A stretch of 64,000 nt of DNA, taken from Xenoacremonium recifei. Taxonomy: Eukaryota; Ascomycota; Sordariomycetes; Hypocreales; Nectriaceae. The position numbers were made by a program, and so were the translations under genes. The notes beneath the pieces were generated by a model. The model worked only from the letters and a program-made list of their open reading frames with translations, did not search any database and was not told where the DNA came from. The DNA lies in NCBI GenBank assembly GCA_012184525.1, contig WOFQ01000011.1, positions 310,001 to 374,000 on the forward strand, given 5' to 3'. Positions 10,058 to 22,600 of this stretch are shown piece after piece. How positions within the stretch are numbered: position 1 is the first letter of the stretch; each line of letters starts with the position of its first letter.

Positions 10058-13000
10058 ATAGTGGAGTGTTCGAGCCCTGATCGCGACGAGCAGGGCAGTG
10101 ACCTGATGGTTGAGCGGTGAAGGATGATATCTTGGATGTGCCTCTTTTAGGGGGCGCACTAGAATGTGCGAAATCCTTAATATAAAAGCTAGTCCCGAGC
10201 GTTTCGGCTGGCCATCATATCGAAGCCGTAGCAATGATCGGGGTAAAGTCGAGGAACCTGCGTGTAGAACGCTGGCACGGATCGTAACCAAGTGTCTTCA
10301 GGGATCATCTCATTCTAGCACGAAACTTGCCTCGTACAGTCTATGTCCCCTTGCCAGTGCATATACTTCGATGAGCGAAAAGATGTTGCCTCTAGCGCTC
10401 TAATATTAAGTTCCTTATATATATAGCCGTCGTATTTTCTCAACGGCAGTGAGTCGCTAATCTCGACGTGCGCGTCATGCGTCTACTTCGGTCTCTTGTT
10501 GGTTCCGACTGGCATCGTTTTTGTTCGCTAACAACCGTCAAGCTCTCACTAAGAGACGACCCATCATTTCCCCTGCTCGGCCCAGGGATGGCTCTGGCCA
10601 TATAGATACTGTCGCTATTGTTGATGCATCGACCATGTAATGATGATGAAGAATAAAATAAGGAAGAAAATCTTGGACGACTCTCCGTTGAGGCAGTAGC
10701 TTTCCTATCCCGCCGGATCCACGATGTAAATAAACCGACGGCTATCAGTTCCCTTATGAGGGATAGGAACAACTGGGGCCACAAAGGTGTTTGAATATAA
10801 CTTCTTAGTGCTGCAAGTTTTTTGGTGGTCGAGTAGAATTCTTCCGACATGGTACGGAAGATACTGATCTCGTCTTGCGAAATGGAGAACCCTCATCCCG
10901 CGTGTATTTCAGGATGGGAAACCTTCATCTCCAGACTATTCATATTGACCAATAGTACATTGACCAAGCATCAGTTTTGCCTCTAGCCAGGGACGAATAA
11001 TGGCGCGATGGTGCTCTCCTTTTGTCGCCCTCTGACCGAAATTAAACCAGATCCTTCCCATGAGGCTATATAAAGGCCTGCGAACGTGGCACTTAGTTTG
11101 CCTCGGCTTCCTCTTGAGTTCTTTTGACTTGAGTGTGTTATATTCCTGCAAGAGGTTTCATCGACCTGTTCAGTAGGAAAGCACCCAGAGTGCCTGCCTG
11201 GTCTCCCATGCGACAAAATTCGCGGCAGTGTTTTCCGAGGAAGTAGGGACTGCATCTATATATGAATGGAAATTCTGCTCCAGACATTGAATCATCTTCT
11301 GAGTCATTTCACTGTGTGTCCGATTCTGACTCCGATTCATCATACACGATCGTACGATTTGCGTTATGTGGTCTTCCCCGGACTCCCTTACCATCGAGTT
11401 CCGAGAGGGATCAATATTCTGTCTCGAATGAGCCGGGAGATGTTGTTAAATGTCTTCCGAGATCCCTTATCGGACTCTGTACATCCGATCATTGAAGCAT
11501 TTGGCTGCTGAACTCCTGCTAAGGGAGGCGGGAATATTTCCGTGTCCGGGAGAGTGTACTGGGGAGACAGCCTTTTTGGTCGTGGCACGTGGCGGGCGAG
11601 CCATACACTTCTCCATCTGCTATATATAAGAGATCATCTGTCATGACCAGTCACAGATTAACCGCCGCCATAGTCAGGTTTAGTCTTTCTGTGCTCGGCT
11701 GGTAGCTGTGTTGGCGGCGGCTCGTCATTGTCCGGTCCACTAGATTCCACTTCGATGACCATGAATTATTACGTCGGTGCCCTTTGTCTTCTTGTCCCGG
11801 TGTCATTATGGTTGCGAATTGCAATCTCTTCGTCATCACTCCATCCGTCTATCTGTAAACGGGCATGCTTGTTGGCCGGGGGGGTTGATCATGGTGGCCT
11901 GAGGTGACAACAAAAGCTATATATCCAATCCTAGAGATATGGTTTGGCTGTCTCGTGAAGACTCTCGTCGCTTTCCCTCGTACGTTGCCGTATTCACCGT
12001 CACGGCAAGAGTACCGAGTGATGTTTACAGTGGTATTTCGGCGGCGTTTGTGAGAAGAATGGAAGTAGCATCTGGCGCGAGTAGATACGCATCCAGAAGA
12101 ATGCCTTCCGAACGAGGACTGTGGTGTGAGGAGGGGAATGAATGCAAGAAGACCAATTCATGTGCTATATAGATGGTAAGCCCAGCCGGAAAGATGAGCA
12201 TGCAGCGACGCATAGACCGTTTTTTGGTTTGTCCCTGATCGGAATCCGGTGGTTCCGCCGCGAAGGCTGCGAGACTTGCACGATTCGTCGCTTTCAATTC
12301 TCGAACACTCCACAAGACTCTCGAATATCCTTTGTAGGAGGACCAAAGTTGCTGGGGCCTCTCTAATGTATTCCTCTGATCATGTCAAGAAAGGGCCTCC
12401 AAGGACAAATTCAACGAACGCTAGAATTCGAGGGCCTGCGCATCCAGTCCCCAACCGTCCTGAGTGTTGGTGTTTTCTCAAGGTCAACAAATGGCATGCG
12501 CCACTAGTGAGAGATATTCTCTCTTCCAATGATCAAATTGAATGCTAACCATCCCATGGCAAGGCTGACGGTAGATGCATAAGGAATAGTGGTGTACAGA
12601 TATAAAGTCGTATGGCGTGCAGGACACTGGGTCCACTTGGGGTTCCGGCCTCAGCAGCCTTCTTTTTTCTGGCAGATGGAGTTGCTTTTCAGTCCAGACA
12701 AACAGCCGTTCTTCTTTCGACATCATCCGGCTCGACGCAGTAGGATATGTACTGAGAATGATTGTGCGTCCAGTCTAAGTAATTATTAACCGAGGGTTTT
12801 TTCCTAGACTGAAGCGAGGAAGTTACCTGTGTGTCCTTTTTTCCCTCCTCAGAAACGGGAGGCGCCGGGAATATAGAGATATATCTCAAATAGAATGTGA
12901 GCGTGTCGTAGAAGGACCTAGGTTTTGGAAAGTCTGCGGCGGAACTTGAGATTAAATAGACGGAATACGATCACGTGGCAGAGAGACCTGTTGTAGCAAT

Positions 13001-14044
13001 TGCGTATTGCTTCCTATATAACAATTATGAGTTTGCCACAAATATATGGTTGGGCTAGCAACAATCGGATAGAGCAACAGTTCCAAAACACGGCTCATGT
13101 CTGTTTCCACTTGCATTCTCCAGGTTGTTATACATCTAACATCAAACCAATCAGCCATGAAATAAACATGCATCATATACCTGATGATATCAGAGCATAG
13201 GATGATGTTCATAGCAAACAATGCCAGAGTCATCGCAGTGAGCACTGTCCACATCCAAGAGAGGTAGTGGTGGGTGTCCACACTTCTATAAGCTGATGCG
13301 TGATTGTACAAATAATTCAGACGGTCTACAATGCATGGAAAGTGATTTACCCTTTATTATGAAGACTGAGAATTTCGTCCTCATGAAAAGCGCAAGCAAC
13401 TACTACCCTAGACTGACGCGGGCGGAAACTATGATGAGTCGCATGTCTCCTCTTCTCATTTCCTGCATGCATGGCTCACCTGCATTTGGAAAAACCAATA
13501 AGCCAAAAAGTCTCGTATGACTCCTCCTCATCTGCAATCTCGAGGCAGCATCAGATTTCAGCGTCGAGGATTGGCCAATGCCATGTAGCGACGATGACTC
13601 ATTTGGTATCTCATGGGTCTTTCGCCTTTCTGGGTTAAGAAATGCTGCTTTGCCACAGCGGCTGCTCCACTAAGGCTGGGAAGGTGCGGCCGGGCCGCCT
13701 GGAGAGGCTTCCAGCACTCGTTCCAGCTTAGCAAGCTGAGCAAACGCCTTGCATATCACGAGCTCCATCGCACCCTTTTCTTTGCTGCTTCCTGCATCAT
13801 CAGAACTCGCCTCTTCTTCTCTTCTCTATCCAGAGAACAAGATTTGAACGGATCTTTGCTGTCGATTAGCATTGTTTAGCTAGTGCGTATCTTGTGTGAC
13901 ACAGAGCGCCACCGCCCACCGGATTTTTCAGTGTATTTTTCATTTATTTTGGCAATTGCCCCCGATATTCGAAGTCGCTTTATTTCACACAGCGCAACCA
14001 TTCCGCCATTACTATTGCTGGACTTGGATTTGGATAGTACGGTC

Positions 14045-17000
14045 ATGTCCAACGGGGAGGGTGGAAGTCAGAAACAGGGCCAGTCGCAGGGCCAATCCCA
14101 GGATCAATCTCAGAGATCGAACCGAGGAGGTTCGCGTGGAGGTCATAGGCGAGGACGCGGTGGAAGAGGCCGAGGCCATGGAGGCGCATCAAGAGGAGGC
14201 AGAAATGCCACCTCACAGCCGCAGCAAGAAGCCTCGGCTCCAGTTTCAGTTTCAGTTGTGCCAATAGCCCAGCCAGAGCAGACCCCTCCTCCGGCTCCCG
14301 ATAGTTCGGGAGCCAGCCGAGGCGGGAGGAGGAATAGACGAGGAGGCCAACGAAGGGGAGGTGGAGGAAGAGCAGAGGGCAGAGGAGGTTCTAGTGCAGA
14401 GCCTCAGGTTTCCTTCCGAGCCGGCGCTCAACGTCGGTTTGGGGGACATTTGACGACTTCCTCTACCAACGAGACCACCACCCTCACAGCACAAGCACCA
14501 GAGTTTGTACCTGGACAGCCTTACACTCCCGCAAGGTGAGCCCTAGCCTTTGTATCACCATACTCACAATTGCTGATGACCAGAAAGCTCTGAGCAACCT
14601 CAATCCTCTGCCCAGCCTCAGGCTCCTTCTGCTGGCTCAAACTCGCAGCCCCGACAACGTCGGCGGCAGCGGAAACCAAAAGCTGAACGTCAACGCCCAA
14701 CAGCGCCAAAGTCTACGAAACCAGACATGTGGGAACGGATTCAAGAAGATATTGCCAACTTCAACTACGAATGCAGGATATGCACCGAGGAAGTTACTCG
14801 CAAATCTGAAGTCTGGTCTTGTACCATTTGCTGGAGCGTGGTCCATCTCCAGTGCGCCCAAGACTGGTTCGAGACATCTCAGAAAACGACTGAGACCGAT
14901 GGAGTCGTCTGGCGTTGCCCTGGATGCAACTCTCAAGTCACAGAGGAGCCAAGTGCCTACTTTTGCTGGTGCAAGAAGGAGATCAACCCTAGTCAAACCA
15001 GCACTCTGATCCCTCCTCACTCATGCGGGCAGACTTGCTCGAAGCCTCGAACAACTTGCCCGCATCCTTGTCCACTACAATGTCACGCTGGGCCTTGCCC
15101 TACTTGTGAAGTTGTGACACCGCCAGAGCCGTGTCATTGTGGAAGGCATGAGAGTCGCCTCCGTTGCAAGGATACCGACATCACAAATGGTTGGAGCTGC
15201 AAGGAAATCTGTGGCGACTTGCTCCCTTGTGGAGAGCACGAATGTCAAGAGCCTTGTCATCCAGGCGTCTGCAATCCATGTATGGTGCAAGTCAAGGCTC
15301 GATGTTATTGCGGAAAAATGGAGAAAGAAATGCCTTGTTTCGACAGGTATGAACATGGAGACCCCCAGGATTCTTATTCTCTCGACAGCAGGGATTGGTT
15401 CACAGGTTATTTTGATTGTGGCAACATATGCGAGAGGGCATACGATTGCGGTGTTCATCATTGCCAGCTGACTTGCCATGGCCAAGATGAGGAACCGGCT
15501 CACTGCCCATTTGCCCCCGATGTCGTGCTCACCTGCCCTTGTGGCAAGACGCCGCTGGGAGCCTTGCTTGAAGCGCCTCGACAGACCTGCGAGGATGAGA
15601 TTCCTCGTTGTGTTCAAAAATGCGAGAAGAAGCTCCCCTGTGACCACACTTGCGAAGCTTCTTGTCATACAGGAGACTGCCCTCCTTGTGGCAAGATGAT
15701 AGATACTGAATGCCGTTGCGGCAGGACAACGAGCAAGATCATCTGTTTTGCAGGCGAGATCGAACGTCCTTGGTGTCTCAGGGTGTGTCAGGCTACGAAG
15801 AACTGCGGACGCCATCGCTGCGGTGAGCATTGCTGCCCTGGCGAGAAGAAGGCACAATTGCGAGTCGCTCAGCAGAAGAAACACCGCCGAGCTCTCGACT
15901 ACCTGCCGGTAGAAGATGAGCATATTTGTACAGAGATCTGCGGAAGACCTCTGACTTGCGGTAACCATGTCTGTGACAGAGTCTGTCATCGCGGACCGTG
16001 CCTCTCATGTCCGGAGGCTATCTGGACGGAGATCAGCTGTCACTGCGGCGACACTGTTCTAGAGCCTGGACAGCCGTGTGGCACTCGCCCACCTGCTTGT
16101 AATTCGAAATGTCGAAGACAGACAGCCTGTGGCCACCCCGCGGTTGACCACAAGTGCCATACTGACGACGTTGAGTGTCCCCCCTGCCCCTATCTCACCG
16201 CCAAACAATGCAATTGTGGAAAGGAGACGCTACCATGGGTGCCCTGCCATATCCAGCGGCCTCATTGTGGCGTTCCTTGCGGAAGGAAGCTGAAGTGCGG
16301 GTGAGTTTTGTTGATAAAAGTCTAAATCATGTTTCTTTGTACTGACGTAGGAACAGCTTGCATACTTGCCGTAAGGTCTGCCATCGTCCGGAGGAGTGTC
16401 GCGATGCCGATCAGGGTTGTGAGCAGATTTGTGGAAAGACCAAGATCAACTGCGAACATACCTGCTCCAACCCTTGCCATGGCAATACCTGTAAGTATTT
16501 AAGCAAAATATGAGTAGAAATATGAACCATGAGACTGACTATCATAGCCTGTAACGAGTCCAACGCTTGCCAAGCTAAGAAGGTTGCGACATGCCCCTGT
16601 GGCAACGTGAAGAAGGAGGTCAAATGCCTCGCGAGCGCCTCTAACCCGCACCCAGACCACTCTCTGAAGTGTAATGAGGCTTGTGAGCGCCTTGACCGCA
16701 ACAGACGTCTGGCCGAGGCCCTCAACATCAACCCAGACACGTTTACGACCGACCATGTTCCGTACTCAGACGCTACTTTGAAGCTGTACAAAGAAATGCG
16801 CACTCTTGGCGATAATAAGGAGCGCGAGTTCCGGGTTCTTTGCAACGACGTTGAACAGGTTCGGCTGAGATATGAGCCGATGCAGAACCGCACTCGCCAG
16901 TTCATTCACCTGCTGGCAGAGGATTTTGGCCTCAAGAGCCAGAGCGAGGACTATGGAAACGACCGCCACGTTATGGTCTGGAAGACGACGCCCATCGTCA

Positions 17001-17608
17001 CGCCGCCATCCAAGACCCTCGGCCAATGTGTCGAGATCCGTGCCAAACAAGCTGCTGAGGCTTCTGCTACGGCTGCTCTTCGACCACCTAGTCCGCTACT
17101 CCCCGGTGCCGACCCCTTCAACGCCCTCGTCCTCACGAACCCACGCTTCGGCATCACCATCGACGAGATCATGACCAATCTGGCCGTTGATCTCGCCACC
17201 CTTCCCGGCGTCTCCTTCACAGCCGCCTTCATCCACGGCGCCACCGCCGATCACCACGACGAAGTCCTCCTGACTGCTACCGCCCGCTTCTCCGCCGTCC
17301 TCACACCCCTGGACAAGGCCCTCACGGACCTCAAGCCTCGCGTCGAGGCTAGCATCCTCCGCGAGCAGCTTGCTGCCCACGTGCTCCTATGCCACGCCGA
17401 TGCTGCGACTGGCGAGATCACGCGCCGCGAGGTTCTGCGCCAGCCCGGTGGTGGATGGAGCGCCGTCGCAAGCAAGGCTGCGCGGCCGGCCGCGGCGCCT
17501 GTCGAGGAGAAGGCTTCTGGGCGTAAGCTGGTGGGGTTGCGCAAGAAGAAGGCTGCGCCCCAGCCTGGGAAGACGTGGGACGCATTGCAGGAAGATGTTG
17601 AATGTTGA
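14045..17608 (+). CDS. fap1: NF-X1-type zinc-finger protein (FAP1-like)
   Basis: Four exons (14045-14535, 14588-16300, 16351-16490, 16548-17608) with introns of 52, 50 and 57 nt give 1134 aa. Order of parts: a Gly/Arg-rich N-terminus (about residues 25-125) with many RGG boxes; a basic stretch RQRRRQRKPK near 190; a RING/PHD-like finger from about 226 (ECRICTEEV ... CTICWSVVHLQCAQDW ... CPGC); many NF-X1 zinc-finger repeats of the form CGxHxCxxxCHxGxCPPC from about 290 to 800; and an R3H-like domain near 885-945 (RQFIHLLAEDFGL). The family includes human NFX1 and yeast Fap1, an FKBP12-associated putative transcription factor or ubiquitin ligase that confers rapamycin resistance when overproduced. 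Each splice join restores the reading frame and the cysteine spacing. RGG boxes suggest RNA binding. Confidence 0.93.
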
Positions 17609-18243
17609 AATGGTGGTGTTGCCATAGTATCACGAGGACGGTGGATAGGGATGGACATTGAGACTCAAATGTCTCATTATTTGTATGGACAGAACATCTA
17701 GTTGTGGAGTTAAACAGGATAAACAGGTTATTGAGCCCCTCAACACCATCTTTGCTCGCTCATGTGAATGTTCTTATCGTACAGAGCCAGTGCAAGACCA
17801 CTATCCATAGTTGATATTCCTCCTCTACGTCCCCAGATTACAAAAAAACCCCTCTAACAAAAAGCCGATGCCACCCAAAAAGCATAGAAGCGGATTTCCC
17901 GCGTCAGCCGACCGCGCTTCGACGAAGAGGATGCTGGATGGGACGCTCCATCGATCACACGACAACCATCAAGTAAGACAAGGTCCACCCACCGCTAACG
18001 CCGCCGAGATATCAAGTCTCGGATTGAATGAATAGACTAAAAAAAAAAATAAAACCGAGTCGTCAAGGTCGTGATCCCCCTCTTTTGTCTTCGGCCGATG
18101 TAACCAAATATGTAGTATGTATGTGCGGTGTCAGTGTGCATCCAAGATATCTATCGTACAGAGAAAAGAGGTTGCTGATTGGTTGGCGGAGTATGAATCG
18201 TCGAACTCTGCGACGATCAAGGTCGTGTTGTCTATTAGGAGTC
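17609..18243. other. Convergent 3' flanks
   Basis: This 635-bp spacer lies between the stop of the NF-X1-type gene (plus) and the stop of the BEM46-like gene (minus). It holds the two 3' UTRs and an A-run at 18037-18045. No gene is seen. Confidence 0.7.
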
Positions 18244-19639
18244 CTATAGGCGGATCTTCTCGCGGGGGGCCTCGCTTGTGACTTCGGCGATGAACTCGGC
18301 CATGGCCTCGAAGTAGCCCTCCTCGAGCACGCTGGAGTTGTGGTCGCCGCCGGGGAGGGGCTTCCACCGCTTGCTGGGGGCGGCGGAGATCTCGAAGAGC
18401 TGGCGCATGTGATGCGGCCTGGTGGGAGGAGCGTTAGCTTGGTGCTTCGCACGGAGGGGTGCGAGCATAGTGGGAGGAGAGGAGATGTTATCAGGGAGTA
18501 TTTGCTTTCAAATCAGGACCACGAGTGGTTCAGCTTTTGTGGGTGATGCAAATTTGATCATCATATGATCTGAATCGAGGACATGCGAAGATAACCAGGG
18601 AGGACACTTACGGCACAATCTCGTCCTGGAGACCGCTCAGGAACAAAGTTGGCACCTTGGTGATGTTCGGTAATATCGACTCACTCGGCCAGACTTGGTG
18701 ACAGAGCAACGTGAGGTACTTGGCCGGGGGGATGACGGAGGGGATCAGCTTCCGCATGGAGAGGAATGTATTCTCCAGGATCAAGCCAGCAATGATGCCC
18801 GACTCCTGGTTCTTGGCCACGAGCTTGATGCTGACGGCGCCGCCCAGGCTCTGGCCGTAGACGATCAGCTTGTGATCGCGCGTCTCGGCGCGCTGGTGCA
18901 GGTAGTTGAGGCCAGTCTGGGCGTCGAGGTTAAGGCCAGACTCGTCAGGTTCGCCGGTGGAGGCGCCGTAGCCGCGGTACTCGAGCATGAAGACGTTGCA
19001 GCCGATGTAGTTGATGATCATGCGGGCAATGGGCAGGCGGTGGCCGATGTTGCCCGCGTTGCCGTGGAACATGAGGATGGTGACATTGGAGTTGCGGTGG
19101 CCACGCGGGCCGCGGATGTAGTAGGCCGAGAGCTTCTCGCCATCATCGGTGGGGATGACAAGCTCCTCGAAATTCTTGATGCCAAAGTCAGAGGGTTTTG
19201 GGACGTCGTTGCGCGAGTTGGCGGGGATGTGGCTCGGGTAGATTAAAGCCCTAGTGGAGGTGTTGGGGTTAGCGGAGCTTTTGACGGAGAACGGGACAGA
19301 ACATACTTTTGCTTAAAGTAGAGCAGCGAGGTGAGGACGGCGGCGATGCCCTGGAAGAGGTTAGCTGTCTGTCTTCTTGTTTGTATCCGTTGGTCATGAT
19401 GGTGGTTCTCCGGTGCAGCTCCAACATAGCTCCATTCCCATAGGGCCATGGGTTACCTGCATGACCGGACCACGTGCAACGAGAGCTCTGCAAGGCGGAT
19501 AGACGTCAAATGTCTGCATATATCTTACCGTAGACGCTATGGCGGGCAGCCGCATGTATCCAGCAACGGAGCCCAGGAGCGAGGCGGTCTGCTCCAGGTA
19601 GCTGGTGAGGGATGACGGGGGAGAGTTGGAGCCAGACAT
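18244..19639 (-). CDS. bem46: BEM46-family alpha/beta hydrolase
   Basis: Four exons (19529-19639, 19307-19350, 18612-19250, 18244-18418) give 322 aa. An N-terminal hydrophobic segment (about 31-52, GIAAVLTSLLYFKQK) should anchor it in a membrane. The hydrolase core shows the oxyanion-side motif MFHGNAGNIGHRLP, the nucleophile elbow GQSLGGAVS, LSGLQDEIVPP with the acid residue, and GGDHN with the catalytic His. The family includes fission yeast Bem46, mammalian ABHD13 and Neurospora BEM46, which has been tied to ascospore germination and to ER and eisosome localisation; its substrate is unknown. I chose the ATG at 19639 (MSGSNSPPSSLTSYLEQ); an in-frame ATG at 19798 would add 53 Ser/Pro/Lys-rich residues and cannot be excluded. 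Introns 1 and 3 are rather long (178 and 193 nt). Confidence 0.9.
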
Positions 19640-22600
19640 GGCTGCGCGGTACGAGCGAGACTTATGCGACGATGACGAGGAGCGCTTCGGCTTGGGTCTG
19701 GGCTTGCTGTGCTTTCTGGTAGGTGGCGGTGGAGGGATTGGCAGCAACGTGGGCGTGAGCGTCGGCTTCGGCGTGGACGAAGAAGACTTCCTGGACATGG
19801 GGCGCGGGCGCTCGCGTTGGGGGTCGGGATTCCGGGGGCCTGAGGCAGGCTGACCATTGCGACGAGATGTTCCCGAGAGCAGTGGTGATGGTCCAGTCCC
19901 GGCCGGCCACGAAAGGTGATGATGATGCGTTGCGATGCAGGAGCAGAGAGTTGCTTCACCGTCACTCGAGGAAAGGGTGAGGGAGAGAGTCTAAACGGGC
20001 TGCTCCGTATATTGCGGGCTGTGCTGGCAGTGGCAGTGGCAGGTGGCTGTTGTGTCGCAGGTACCTGCCAGCGGGGCCGTGGCGCAACGGGTACCTGCGC
20101 CCTAATAACCGTTACGGAGTCGTTGATCTGCTAGCGTCAGGCATCGTGACCGTTCATGACGAGCTTCACCTGCGATTATCCCCTACTGCGGATGAACCAG
20201 ACCGAGGCCGAGGCTGGCCGCCTTCAGCTGCTGGACCATGGCCAGAGTTTCAGCCCAGTAAGATGAGCAATTGCCATGACTTATGCACTGGGCAGCCGCC
20301 TATGCTGTTGCGGCTTAGTTGATAAGGACTATCTGGGCATGGATGCTCCTATTAGGACTCTTTGGTGCAGCAACGACTCAGAGAAGCTTGTAACGAGTCT
20401 GGAACACACGGCAAAAGAAGCTTTGGCGGCGCATATCACCATCAGCATCAACTGAATCACATGCCCCCTTGCGTTGGATATTCCCAATGCTATGTGATAG
20501 TGAGCAAAGCCGCATAGCTACTCCTCCGTTAGTAATATTGCGCGTCTCACCCCAATAACTGCCGTCTCGATAGTCCAGTTTGTCATTCCTTCGCTGGTGT
20601 TTGCTCGCCCCAGCTCTCCGAGACACTCCACGCCTCGGCACGCCCGCTGCAGCAAACAGCTCTCTCGCCACCTCGCACCAGCACCACATGCAATCGAGCA
20701 TCGACCCGAACCCCCAGAAGAAACCTCGAGCAAACGCGGAACGGTGAGGCGGGATTGCAGCAGTCGCTGGCCGGGAACTACGCGTTTCGGGTCCAACATC
20801 GTACTATCGCTTCGTGACCGCTTGTCGACAGAGCGAAGCTTTAGTGGGGAGCTGGAGCTTTAATGCTGTTCTGTCTTCTTGTGGCCTTCTTCGACGTCCC
20901 GTCCCCACCGTCGGAAAGGGAGAAGACGGGACGAAGAAGAAAAAGAAGAAGCTATGTATCTCAACTGATACATCTCAACTGACACACAGAGACGGCCAAG
21001 ACAGACTCCGTACTGGAGCGGCCGTTGCAACTCTCGCTCCGCGCCCTGTTCTCGTCAATCAGCCCCCGTATCAAGTCTAGTGCAGCATAGCTCCCTAGCA
21101 CGCGAAAGCCATCACGAGGCACTCAGACGTGACGATGATGTCGGTGGAAATGAAGTGCCCCTGGATCTCCTTCTTGGCCGGGAACTTCTCCATAAAACGA
21201 GGGGCTAATCAGCATTCTCCGGAGCTGAGGCTTCGTGATGCGAGTCGAGTTTGGTTGCGGCCGTGACCATGACCAGCGGTTCCTTAACGGACCTTGATCC
21301 TTCAGATAGCCTACATCCCGCAACCAAGACGTAGTCCAGTACATACACGCTCACATGGTCGAATTTGGAAGTTGCCGGAAATAGAGACGCTCTTAATCTG
21401 GCCGTGTCTGCGACCTGCATACGACGGATGGAGGTATAAGGCGCGGGCGGCTGATGCTCCCAATACATTGGGAGGCTAGCCAATTGTGAGACCTCTCCCG
21501 TCGCGCCTCCAGGCCATCCGGGGACTAGCTGATTTTGCTTTGATTGCAGCTCTAAAGGTGTGGTTACGTCTGCCCTGATGACCACTTTAGTCGCTTTGGA
21601 ACTTCCGAACAGGAGGCGAGCAATTCCAGCTGACTGATAGAGTTGCTGCTAGAGTCTAAGTGCTCATGCAGGTGAAATTTGATGGCTGCAAGGCTCGTCC
21701 ACCCTCCATTCCTCGGCGTTGCGCGTCCGTCCGTCGTGTGGTGACGAGCGCCAGCGAGAGCTCGCACGTCTCAGACTCCGGGATGGCCCCTGAAACACGC
21801 CTCACCTCGTTGTCTCTTCCGGACCGCCGCCGCACTGCCTCGCGTCCGTCTGGCTTTATTAGACTGTGGCTCGTGACCGTTGGAATTGGCGCAGTCTGTT
21901 GAGAGCGTGAGAATCAGGCCAGCGGGGGAGCTTGGACGAAGATTGCTCCAACGCCGCCGCTCAGCCATGAGAATATTTGGAGCCTACCGCAACGCCTTCT
22001 CGTTGTACCTGAGGAGGGACGCATGCTGAAGGTGGGGGAGACATGGGATGGAATGCCCACGGGAGGGGTTGCAGCCCGTCTCCAACACTCCCGTCCAATG
22101 CATCAGCCCCTGCTTATGACTGGAATTGTTAGAGCCAACTGATCCGACGCAGGGGGCTCGACTGCTTCAGGTGCGTTTCCTCGTCCTCATGCAAGTACTC
22201 TAAACGCGCGTCAGCATGGCAGCAGGCATTGGGCTGGGATCGTTAATGCTATTGTTAGCGGACGGCCGGGACTCGAGCACAGCCAACGCATCGGTTGCGT
22301 ACCCGTAATAGCAGCATCACCATCGCTATAATAAGACAGACCAGACAAACAGACAAAAACAGCTCAGTCAGTCCAGCTCTTGGAGACTAAAAAAGATGGC
22401 CCGTGTTCGACGCTTTGATTGGGCGTTCCAGGACATCTAACTCGTCAGAGTTTCAACGGACGGGTTGCGGTTCGAGCCGTCCGGACACCTTGATTCGCTC
22501 GTCAGGCATCGAGCATAGCGAGACGTGCAAGCACAGGAGCGCGAACAATACATACCACGCCTGAGGACGATGAACTGGTTCCCGGCTTCCCCGCCGCTCC

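Larger units (their letters stand above)
7794..14044. other. Gene-poor 6.2-kb region
   Basis: No gene is supported with confidence. Contents: a C-rich run with four tracts at 8748-8775; a doubtful ORF at 9626-10057 (minus); CTATATA or TATATA tracts near 10417, 11061, 11250, 11618, 11913, 12160, 12870 and 13012; a frame near 11410-11511 with an F-box-like stretch (SREMLLNVFRDP); and a minus-strand frame at 12952-13311 with a hydrophobic segment (WTVLTAMTLALFAMNIILC) but no usable ATG upstream. The last few hundred bases before 14045 are probably the promoter and leader of the zinc-finger gene. Confidence 0.5.

Noticed and set aside
15075..15989. 304-aa minus-strand ORF opposite the NF-X1-type gene
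   Set aside because: The plus strand carries the cysteine-rich repeats of a known family; the reverse frame has no domain or start context.
20060..20100. GGCCGTGGCGCAACGGG resembling the start of a tRNA
   Set aside because: No anticodon arm or B box follows at the right distance.
22465..22485. GCGGTTCGAGCC, like a tRNA T-loop
   Set aside because: The flanking five bases pair poorly and no cloverleaf can be drawn.
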